DNA of 32,641 nt. Origin: Amycolatopsis rhizosphaerae. GTDB taxonomy: Bacteria; Actinomycetota; Actinomycetes; Mycobacteriales; Pseudonocardiaceae. The stretch's first letter is position 1. Each line of letters begins with the position of its first letter. The stretch is from NCBI RefSeq assembly GCF_007713715.1, contig NZ_VJWX01000020.1:1-32641 (forward strand), read 5' to 3'. Both the position numbers and the translations under genes were made by a program. A model generated the notes under the pieces. The model saw only the letters and a program-made list of their open reading frames with translations, was not told the origin of the DNA and did not search any database. Shown here piece by piece: positions 25,901 to 31,873 of this stretch.

Positions 25901-28900
25901 ACGCAGCTTCGGATGGGCCTTCGACCACCTCTTCGGCTCGTCGGCCAACCAGTCCAAGTCTTCGTAGTGGATTTCCAGCAGACCCGTCTGCTCCAGGTTG
26001 GGCATGGTGACGCGCCAGCCGCGTTTCAGGTCCAGGTACAGGCGGAAGGCGATGACGTCGCGCAGAGTCTTGGCAGCAGCGCGGGCCAGCGAGGGGGGAA
26101 GATCGTCGGCCCCCGCGAAATCAGCGATCTCCAGATTCAGCGCCTCGGCGACGCGGGCGGCGAGTTCCTCGTGCTGGATTCCCTCGTCGCCAGCCGCGAG
26201 CGCCGCCCGGTACAGGGCCCCACGCAGCTGGATGATCTGCACGAAGTCGTTGAAATGACCGGCTTGCAGCGAGGCGTCCTGCCGGTTGTCGACGAACGTC
26301 AGCAGCTTGCGGGCTTTCGGGTCGAGCGCTTCGGGAGGCGCCTGCTTCAGAGAGCGGACGATGGAAGCAGAGATCAGCGAGGTGGCGGACGACCGGCCTT
26401 CCTGGTCGAGCGTGGCGAGCTTGGCGAAGTCCCTTCCCCTGGTCTGCTCGTAGCTCACGGCACAGTGCAGGCAGAACAGGAACGGTGCCGGAATGAACGC
26501 TGCCCGAAGCTCGCCCTGCCCCTCCACGCCGTAGGGGTCGACCGAGATGGCCTGAGGTAAACGCTTCCGGTAGGAATCGCGAACCGATTCGTACCCGTGC
26601 TCGTCGACCTCCAGCCAGGACTCCGGCAACCGGCGGTCCGCGATCGCCTCCTCCGTGGTCGTCGGCCACGGGCGATCGGAATCGAGGTACAGGTAGCCGT
26701 CGCCGGTACGGCCCCCGGTCGCCGACGTGTCGCGGCGAGGCTCGTAACGAACAGTGGCACCACTGCTGTTCCGCCAGACCGTCAGATACTCCTGGCCACA
26801 ATCGCGGCAGAAGGCGAGCGGCAGCAGGACCTTCCCGTCGGAACCAGGCTGAATCCGCTGGTAGTCACGGGTCAGGTAGCGAGTCTCGCTGTCCTCCAGG
26901 GTGACGTAGACGGTGTCACCCTTCGACAGGAACTGGTGAAGCCGGAAAGCGAACAGCGGCCGGTCGGTCACCGGATGCCGGGCTTGAGACCCCGCCTCGA
27001 GAGTTCGCCGGATCGCTTCCGCACACGTGTCGGCGGCTACGCCGGTCTGCTCCGCGAGCTCGTGAGCGGCCTCTTCGATCTTGGCAGGCCGCTGGCGGAT
27101 CAGCCGCCCCGCGGCGTCCGTGGCCAGGCCGAACTGCGTCTCGATCCACCGGGCCAGCGGGTCGGACACCAGTTCCGCGTAGGAACGGGGAGGGTGCACC
27201 GCGTCGAGCCGCTCCACGGGAACGGCACCGGTGTCCGGTTCGGTGGCGCGCACGAGAGTTTCACCGATGACGTTGGCCGGCTTCACCCCAGTGCCGAAGA
27301 GTTTGCTCGCCACCGCGGCGACGACGGCCTGCTGGTCTTCGAAAGTGCCTTCGCTGGACATGGTCGCCGAGGTGCCGATGCACTGCAGCCCGTCGGCGAG
27401 GCAGGCTTCACGGACCCGGCGGATGAGCAGAGCCACGTCCGCGCCTTGCCGCCCACGGTAGGTGTGCAGTTCGTCGAAGACGAGGAACTCCAGCCCCTTG
27501 GCCATCTTGATGAGCGAACGCCGGTCGTCGGGCCGGGTGAGCATCAGCTCCAGCATCACGTAGTTGGTGAGCAGGATGTCCGGCGGATTGTCCCGGATCT
27601 CCTTGCGGCGCTCGTCGCTCTCCTGTCCCGTGTAGCGGGCATACGTGACGGGTTCGCGACCAGGGCCGTACCCGTCGAGCAAGAACTTGTCCAGCTCTTT
27701 GAGCTGGCTGTTGGCCAGAGCGTTCATCGGGTAGACGACGATTGCGCGGACCCGGCGACGCCCAGCAGGACCTTCTGCGTCTCGCTGCCGCAGCACACGG
27801 TCGACGATCGGCACAATGTAGGACAACGACTTGCCGGAACCGGTACCGGTGGTGAGCACGTAGGACTCTCCGGACCGGGCGATGTCGATCGCCTCACGCT
27901 GGTGCCGGTGCAGGGTCAGGGGCCGCCCGTCACACACCACGGACCCCTCCGTCTTACCGCTCTGGAAGATCCGTGTGCACTCGTCGTGCAGCACACCCTG
28001 ACCCGCCAGCTCAAGCACCGTGCCGCCAGAGGCGAAGAACGGGTTCAGCGACAACCAGGGGTCCGGCCATTGGGACTTCGAGTCCAGATCCCCCTTGACG
28101 AACCGGGCAATTCGCTCGTTCCGAATGGTCGTGCCACCCTCGGTGAAGGACCGGTAGTCGGCGATGAGCTTCTGGTGAACACCGAAGACGTCCATCCCGG
28201 TGACCGGTGACGGGGGCACCGAACCCTCAGGCCGCGCCGGGGACGGCACGTGCGAACCGGAAAGCCAAGCGACGGGGTTCAAGCCGTCCCAGCCCCGTAT
28301 CGTCTCGGTGCCGGTCGCGAAGGGCAGGAGCGCCCGGCGGACAGCGACAGCGTCCGTCGGTCGATCCGAGGGCTCTTTCGCCAGCAGGCGCTCGACGAGC
28401 CGGGAGAGATCTCCGGGTATGTCCTTCCGCAGCAGGCGGATCGGGGGAACCGTGTCGTTCAGATGTTTCTGACCGAGCTCGTGCGCAGAGGCGGTGTCGA
28501 ACGGCGGACCGCCGGTGAGCAACTCGAACAGCACGCACCCCAAGGCGTACAGATCAGCTGCCGGGCCGACAGCGGCGGCAAGGAACTGCTCCGGCGCCAT
28601 GTAACGTGCGGTGCCGACGGTGACGCCGGTGCTGGTGATCCTGCCCGTGTCGGCGTCGTCGACGAGACGACCCATGCCGAAGTCGAGGACCTTGACTCCC
28701 CCGCCCCGCACAATCATCACGTTGGACGGCTTGAGATCACGGTGAACGACACCCACGCCGTGGGCCGCGGACAGGGCATCGGCCATCTGCACACCGATCG
28801 CGGCGACCCAGGAGATCGGCAACTGCGGCCGCTCTGAGAGCAGGTCATACAGCGAACGGCCGTCCAGGTACTCCATGGCCAGGTACGGGACTCCCGCGTC

Positions 28901-29179
28901 GTCCACACCTCCGTCGACGGTGCGAGGAAGGTTGGGATGGTCGAGCCGGTGCATGATGCGCACCTCGCGTTCGAAACGCTCGACGACCTTGACTCCCGGC
29001 TCCGAATCTAGTAAGAAGCCGCCCGAGCTGCGCAGGATTCGTTTCACGGCCACGACGCGGCCCGGGGATCGCTCCGCCGCTTGGAGATCCTCGGCGCGGT
29101 AGACCTCGCCCATGTTGCCCTTGCCGATAGGGCCTAGCAGGCGAAAACGCCCCGCGACGGTCTCCGGCTTCCCCGCCAA
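22982..29179 (-). CDS. Ser/Thr protein kinase - DEAD-box helicase - DUF1998 - nuclease-like fusion protein
   Basis: A 2065-residue protein. The TTG start at 29179 is set by GGAGG seven bases upstream. Residues 11-290 form a complete Hanks-type kinase: GKGNMGEV (19-26), K46, HRDLKPSN (146-153), DFG (166-168), APE (195-197). A Pro/Ser-rich linker leads to MDVFGVH at 329, where the helicase part begins: TGTGSGKS (444-451), FDELH (568-572), GTSATMS (602-608), and QRSGRAGR (about 1345). A CxxC...CxxC zinc ribbon lies at 1637-1656. A DUF1998 region with a Cys cluster (CHFDRDGHD ... CARGCYDCLLTYGN) lies at about 1890-1925. The last 100 residues (LEERL, RPDF, VFVDGPVHEH, GWEVVRFP) look like a DUF559/Vsr-type PD-(D/E)xK nuclease. 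It is the first gene of the operon. The helicase-DUF1998 part corresponds to DrmA/DrmB or DruE functions. The kinase may sense or gate activity, as PglW does in Pgl/BREX. Confidence 0.87.
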   Translation of the reverse strand: MAGKPETVAGRFRLLGPIGKGNMGEVYRAEDLQAAERSPGRVVAVKRILRSSGGFLLDSEPGVKVVERFEREVRIMHRLDHPNLPRTVDGGVDDAGVPYLAMEYLDGRSLYDLLSERPQLPISWVAAIGVQMADALSAAHGVGVVHRDLKPSNVMIVRGGGVKVLDFGMGRLVDDADTGRITSTGVTVGTARYMAPEQFLAAAVGPAADLYALGCVLFELLTGGPPFDTASAHELGQKHLNDTVPPIRLLRKDIPGDLSRLVERLLAKEPSDRPTDAVAVRRALLPFATGTETIRGWDGLNPVAWLSGSHVPSPARPEGSVPPSPVTGMDVFGVHQKLIADYRSFTEGGTTIRNERIARFVKGDLDSKSQWPDPWLSLNPFFASGGTVLELAGQGVLHDECTRIFQSGKTEGSVVCDGRPLTLHRHQREAIDIARSGESYVLTTGTGSGKSLSYIVPIVDRVLRQRDAEGPAGRRRVRAIVVYPMNALANSQLKELDKFLLDGYGPGREPVTYARYTGQESDERRKEIRDNPPDILLTNYVMLELMLTRPDDRRSLIKMAKGLEFLVFDELHTYRGRQGADVALLIRRVREACLADGLQCIGTSATMSSEGTFEDQQAVVAAVASKLFGTGVKPANVIGETLVRATEPDTGAVPVERLDAVHPPRSYAELVSDPLARWIETQFGLATDAAGRLIRQRPAKIEEAAHELAEQTGVAADTCAEAIRRTLEAGSQARHPVTDRPLFAFRLHQFLSKGDTVYVTLEDSETRYLTRDYQRIQPGSDGKVLLPLAFCRDCGQEYLTVWRNSSGATVRYEPRRDTSATGGRTGDGYLYLDSDRPWPTTTEEAIADRRLPESWLEVDEHGYESVRDSYRKRLPQAISVDPYGVEGQGELRAAFIPAPFLFCLHCAVSYEQTRGRDFAKLATLDQEGRSSATSLISASIVRSLKQAPPEALDPKARKLLTFVDNRQDASLQAGHFNDFVQIIQLRGALYRAALAAGDEGIQHEELAARVAEALNLEIADFAGADDLPPSLARAAAKTLRDVIAFRLYLDLKRGWRVTMPNLEQTGLLEIHYEDLDWLADEPKRWSKAHPKLRDAEPGQRTEIIRALLDEMRRSLAIDVQYFRDDFYTLQRASEERLIDPWVLSSSDREPEGTAFPFGRKPGMDNAGLYLSGRGKFGKYLRRVHFPDLSPDDAQQIVADLLETLADASMVQRVKASPQYGRRGRPTSTVTGYRVAARILVWQAGTGEVGVHDPLTRTYASGEGPRVNRFFRDLYRDTAGTLGGLVAREHTAQVTPADREQREEAFRKGELKLLYCSPTMELGVDISELNAVMMRNVPPTPANYAQRSGRAGRSGQPALVTTYCATGNSHDQYYFRRSERMVAGAVAPPRLDLANEDLVRSHVQAIWLAESGLKLGRAVPEIVDISDPKLPLLDHVETALKDALVPRRAAEATREVLGGLRGDLADSAWWDDQWIDDTVRAAPRQFNEAFDRWRDLFRAAQADQAEQNKRVLDHTLSERDRQIAVNRRREAETQLNLLKNETPDSKSVLSDFNPYRYLASEGFLPGYSFPRLPLAAYIPTSGRRFGEGDYLQRPRFLAIREFGPGALIYHEGARYQVTRIQLPSDGSGDVVTTSAKRCTACGYHHDQNDKADRCQMCDEPLREITSGLLNLHTVYTRRRERISSDEEERRRAGFRLVTSYRFHDHGLRPGRRDAKVSDATGEIATVTYGDSATVRITNVGRIRAKEDEPDGFWLDPADGRWMNERDAADASGDSSEMPVVDADGNEKRRKKRVIPYVEDRRNILVLQLAQPLPEEVALSLMYALERGIESEFELEDAELTAELLPPDHGPRDRILFTEAAEGGAGVLRLMQSDPAALARAAVAALDICHFDRDGHDRGGPHPDRPCARGCYDCLLTYGNQLNHGAIDRHSVRELLLRLASAQALPAGQNESRTDQLARLTSQSDTRLEERLITWLKEQGLRLPDEAQTFVSEALARPDFIYRLPGVSLAVFVDGPVHEHATVAQRDADAQERLYDAGWEVVRFPHDGDWRAIAQEFQRYFGPGATA

Positions 29180-29186
29180 CTCTCGT

Positions 29187-29191
29187 CCTCC
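29187..29191 (-). promoter_or_regulatory. Ribosome binding site fixing the TTG start of the kinase-helicase
   Basis: GGAGG on the minus strand, seven bases before TTG at 29179. It supports a TTG start directly before the kinase domain (LAGKPETVAGRF); no in-frame ATG or GTG lies upstream with a better site. Confidence 0.6.
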
Positions 29192-29249
29192 ACGCTTCCT
29201 CGACAGTGCGTATGTGCTACGTCGATCAGGTCACTGAAGGCGCTACAAC

Positions 29250-29262
29250 GCACACTCTGTGC
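29250..29262. promoter_or_regulatory. Operator-like dyad GCACA-CTC-TGTGC upstream of the composite operon
   Basis: A perfect 5-base dyad with a 3-base centre, about 71 bases upstream of the kinase-helicase start codon. It overlaps one arm of a longer inverted repeat: CTCTGTGCAG at 29255-29264 recurs inverted as CTGCACAGAG at 29322-29331. This position suits a repressor or activator of the operon, but no regulator gene is in view and I cannot identify a clear promoter beside it. Confidence 0.35.
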
Positions 29263-29328
29263 AGTTGATCACGCTTCTCACTCTCGGCAATAAACTGGTG
29301 CGTGAAAGCGCAATCAGCGACCTGCACA

Positions 29329-29341
29329 GAGCGTAACGCTC
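29329..29341. promoter_or_regulatory. Second palindrome GAGCGT-A-ACGCTC in the operon leader region
   Basis: A 13-base palindrome (6-base arms, one central base) 150 bases upstream of the kinase-helicase start. Together with the dyad at 29250-29262, it makes this gap denser in symmetry than expected. It could be an operator. No T-run follows on either strand, so a terminator is less likely. Confidence 0.3.
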
Positions 29342-29454
29342 GCAGGGCAGAACGAAAGATCACGATCAGATCAGGGAAGGCCTGGAACAACAGCTCTGAT
29401 CGAGAGAAGGCAAGCCACGGGAGAGTTGCGGCTGCTCGACGTGATAGTCAAGGC

Positions 29455-29509
29455 GCTGGAGTCCATGAACGCGGCCGCCATACCCACATGAACCTCGACG
29501 GACTCCAGC
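29455..29509 (-). terminator. Inverted repeat just after the FxLD methyltransferase, possible terminator
   Basis: GCTGGAGTCC (29455-29464) and GGACTCCAGC (29500-29509) are perfect 10-base inverted arms. The nearest arm lies five bases after the methyltransferase stop. The 35-base loop is long for a standard terminator and no T-run follows, so it could instead be an RNA-stabilising structure or a protein site. Confidence 0.35.
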
Positions 29510-29513
29510 CTGG

Positions 29514-30719
29514 TCAGAAGGTCAGGACAAGCTGTGTGTGCTGCTTGTCGATGACCAGGCCATCAGGCAGCCCGTCATCTGGCGTGCTCGCCGGGTAGGC
29601 GGCGATGACGGGCTGGGCGTCGCGGTCGCGGTCCCAAGCGCGGATGTGGTCGCACAACCGCTCTGCGAGCTGTTCGCCGCTGGGGCCACGGCCAGTGGCT
29701 CCGAGCTCGTATCGGCGTTCGCCCTCACCGTCAGAGGGGCGGGCCTTGGCGAGGTAGGCGATCGAGTCGCCGTCGACCAGCGCCGGGGTGCGGTAGGCGA
29801 AGGCGGGATGGCAAACACCGGCTTCGATCGCGGCGGGCTCGACGGCGAGGCGGCAGGTGCCGGGTTCGGTGGCGGTCAGGCGCAGCCATATGTGGTCGAA
29901 GGGTTCGTTGGCCAGCACAGTGACGCCGGACCACACAGTTGTTTCCGGCTGGGTGAAGGCGGCGCGGATGGCGTCCAGGTCGAGCTTCTGGTCGCTGTCC
30001 CAGTAAAGGCTGACGTCGTCGGCGATGTCCTCGTGCTGCTCACCAGCAGGCACAATGCCGATCATCGGGATGAAGCCGCAGAGTCGGCTGTCTCGTGCCC
30101 TCAGCACCCCGTCCTCCCGGACAAAGGCCACGCTCCGGGCCTGACCGCGCCAGTGCAGCGGCACAACGAGGCGGCCGCCGGGGGCCAACTGGTCGAACCA
30201 GGCTGGGGGCAGGTCCCACGGTCCGACCGTGACGATGATCTTGTCGTAGGGCGCGTGCTCCTGGTCACCGAGGGCACCGTCCCCGGTCAGCACCCGGGCT
30301 TGGCTGTATCCGGTCTCGGAGAGGGCGCCACGGGCATGCTCGGTGACATCGGGGTGGATGTCGATGGTGGTGACCTGGCCCTCCTGGCCAACCAGTTCGG
30401 CCAGCAGCGCGGCGTTGTAGCCGGTTCCCGCGCCGATCTCCAGGATGTTGTCGCCGGGCTGAGCGTCAAGTTGGTCGAGCATCATCGCCACAACGGTCGG
30501 GACTGAGGCGCAACTGGCAGGCCGGTCCTTGCCGGGCTTGATCGTGATGGCCTTGTTCGCATATGCCTCTTCGGCAGGAACGGCGGGCACGAACAGGTGC
30601 CGGGGCACTGTGCGCAACGCCTGCTCGATACGGCTGGACCGCAGGTGACCTGCTTCCTTGATGTGCTGGACCATGCGTTCACGCAGGTCTTCGGCGGGAC
30701 TGCTGGTCGTGCAGGTCAT
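29514..30719 (-). CDS. PCMT-like methyltransferase of the FxLD lanthipeptide type
   Basis: A 401-residue protein starting MTCTTSSPAEDLRERMVQHI; its ATG shares one base with the lanC stop (TGATG). The N-terminal 200 residues are a protein-L-isoaspartate O-methyltransferase fold: SCASVPTVVAMMLDQL, the SAM motif ILEIGAGTGYNAALLAEL, GDGALGDQEHAPYDKIIVTV and PGGRLVVPL. The SCAS and CGFIPM sequences and the roughly 180-residue C-terminal extension ending HTQLVLTF are typical of the methyltransferase, FxLD system family. In lanthipeptide clusters, such enzymes methylate a precursor aspartate, leading to aspartimide or isoaspartate. The substrate here would be a LanBC-modified peptide encoded outside the window. 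A longer reading back to 30782 overlaps lanC and is not used. Confidence 0.85.
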   Translation of the reverse strand: MTCTTSSPAEDLRERMVQHIKEAGHLRSSRIEQALRTVPRHLFVPAVPAEEAYANKAITIKPGKDRPASCASVPTVVAMMLDQLDAQPGDNILEIGAGTGYNAALLAELVGQEGQVTTIDIHPDVTEHARGALSETGYSQARVLTGDGALGDQEHAPYDKIIVTVGPWDLPPAWFDQLAPGGRLVVPLHWRGQARSVAFVREDGVLRARDSRLCGFIPMIGIVPAGEQHEDIADDVSLYWDSDQKLDLDAIRAAFTQPETTVWSGVTVLANEPFDHIWLRLTATEPGTCRLAVEPAAIEAGVCHPAFAYRTPALVDGDSIAYLAKARPSDGEGERRYELGATGRGPSGEQLAERLCDHIRAWDRDRDAQPVIAAYPASTPDDGLPDGLVIDKQHTQLVLTF

Positions 30720-31873
30720 CAAACTCCTTCGAATTGTGCGGCGAGTTGTGTCGGTCTTGCGGTGAGCAGACAGGTGTCCCATGCGGTGGCTGGGCCGACG
30801 ATGGTCTGCCGGGTCAGTGCCACTCCGGCCTTGCCTTCCAACAGCCCATCCCCCGTGGGTAGCCCGGAATGCCGGTGGCCCCAGCAGGCGAGCAGGCGCG
30901 GGAGTAGGGCGGCCAGTTCGCTGTCATCGCCGGCGTCTTCAGCGGCCCGCCACGTAGTGTGGACGAGCCCGGCCCAGCCGTGGCAGAGCGAGGTGTCGCC
31001 AAGTCGGGCGAGTTGCACATCGTCGGTGATACAGGTGGCTAGCACCGCCTCAGCACGCTGCTGCCGTTTGGGGTCGTCCAGCGCGAGCGCGGCCAGTTGC
31101 TGGGCGCGGGCCAGACCGGGCGTTCCATAGCACCAGGACGGTCGCTGCGGGCCGCTTCGGCTCACCGTCCCGCTCTCCAGCTCATCACGGGAGATCCTGC
31201 CCGGCCACCAAGAGCCGCATCGCCATTGGTTCAGCCAGTCGTCAATATGCTCGATGGCTTCAGCTTGGCCGGGGACGGTGACTCCGCAGCTCATGGCGAT
31301 GGACATGAGTGCGAGCGGCCCCGTGACGCCGTGTGCGAGCCCAAGATTGCCGTGTCCGCCCTGCTCGTCGGCTGTCCACCAGCCCGGCAGGCTTCGACCG
31401 TCGATCCTGATCGGCTCTGTGAGCAGGACCAGGTAGTTCAAGACTTCGCGGAGAAGTTCGGGGTTTGCGGCGCTGAGGAGGTAGGCGCCGAGACCGGTGA
31501 GGCCGTTGATCAGGTCGAACTCCCGAGTCTCCGGCGGCGCCCCGCGGTCTATGCGCTCGTGGGCCTTGGTCAAGCGGCGCTCAGTGAGTGCAGTGATGTG
31601 GTGGTCCAGCACGTGAGCGGATCGGCCAGCCATGCGCAGGGCGAAGGCGACTGCGTGTGCCCCGCGGAACAGTCCCGCACCTGAGTGGGCGAGCAGCGGC
31701 TTGCTGGTCATCGCCGCGATCCAGCGGTCCGCGGTGGGCCAGTCCCCGATTCCGGCTCGTGCGTACTCGATGTGAAGTAGCGAGATTCCGGCCCCACCAT
31801 TGCCCAGATCCTGCCCCCAGCCGGGCGCCGGTTCATCCTCGGGTGGCGGCGCGAACGGCTCGGTGAGCCTCAT
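30719..31873 (-). CDS. lanC: LanC-family lanthionine cyclase
   Basis: A 384-residue LanC-like protein starting MRLTEPFAPPPEDEPAPGWG; ATG 31873 overlaps the upstream LanB-type gene by four bases. Double alpha-barrel repeats with Gly-rich turns are visible (GNGGAGISLLHIEYA, GHGNLGLAHGVTGPLALMSI, GLEGKAGVALT-like ends). Zinc ligands sit in PSWCYGTPGLARA and SLCHGWAGLV, giving the Cys, Cys-His triad that activates cysteine thiols. It catalyses Michael-type addition of Cys onto dehydroserine or dehydrothreonine made by the dehydratase, forming lanthionine rings. Length fits the family (about 380-430). It is co-transcribed with the dehydratase and methyltransferase. Confidence 0.9.
   Translation of the reverse strand: MRLTEPFAPPPEDEPAPGWGQDLGNGGAGISLLHIEYARAGIGDWPTADRWIAAMTSKPLLAHSGAGLFRGAHAVAFALRMAGRSAHVLDHHITALTERRLTKAHERIDRGAPPETREFDLINGLTGLGAYLLSAANPELLREVLNYLVLLTEPIRIDGRSLPGWWTADEQGGHGNLGLAHGVTGPLALMSIAMSCGVTVPGQAEAIEHIDDWLNQWRCGSWWPGRISRDELESGTVSRSGPQRPSWCYGTPGLARAQQLAALALDDPKRQQRAEAVLATCITDDVQLARLGDTSLCHGWAGLVHTTWRAAEDAGDDSELAALLPRLLACWGHRHSGLPTGDGLLEGKAGVALTRQTIVGPATAWDTCLLTARPTQLAAQFEGV

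Larger units (their letters stand above)
29180..29513. other. 334-base intergenic region between lanthipeptide and defence operons
   Basis: This gap should hold the promoter of the composite operon and the terminator of the lanthipeptide operon. It has visibly more A and T than the genes, two short palindromes, and inverted repeats at 29255-29264/29322-29331, 29363-29370/29395-29402 and 29455-29464/29500-29509. I see no believable gene in it and no clear -35/-10 pair. No tRNA or attachment-site-like repeat is visible. Confidence 0.5.

Noticed and set aside
20332-28210. Plus-strand open frames of 500-730 residues opposite the SNF2 and kinase-helicase genes
   Set aside because: All lie opposite strongly supported genes with complete catalytic motifs; they are antisense shadows.
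10769-29179. Calling the operon plain class 1 DISARM
   Set aside because: SNF2, methylase and DUF1998 parts fit, but no separate DrmA, DrmB or PLD-type DrmC gene is seen, and the kinase, McrBC and UvrD genes are not part of that system.
29302-29598. 98-residue plus-strand frame in the intergenic region
   Set aside because: No ribosome site, Arg-rich composition and overlap with the end of the methyltransferase; no recognisable family, and it does not look like an FxLD precursor.
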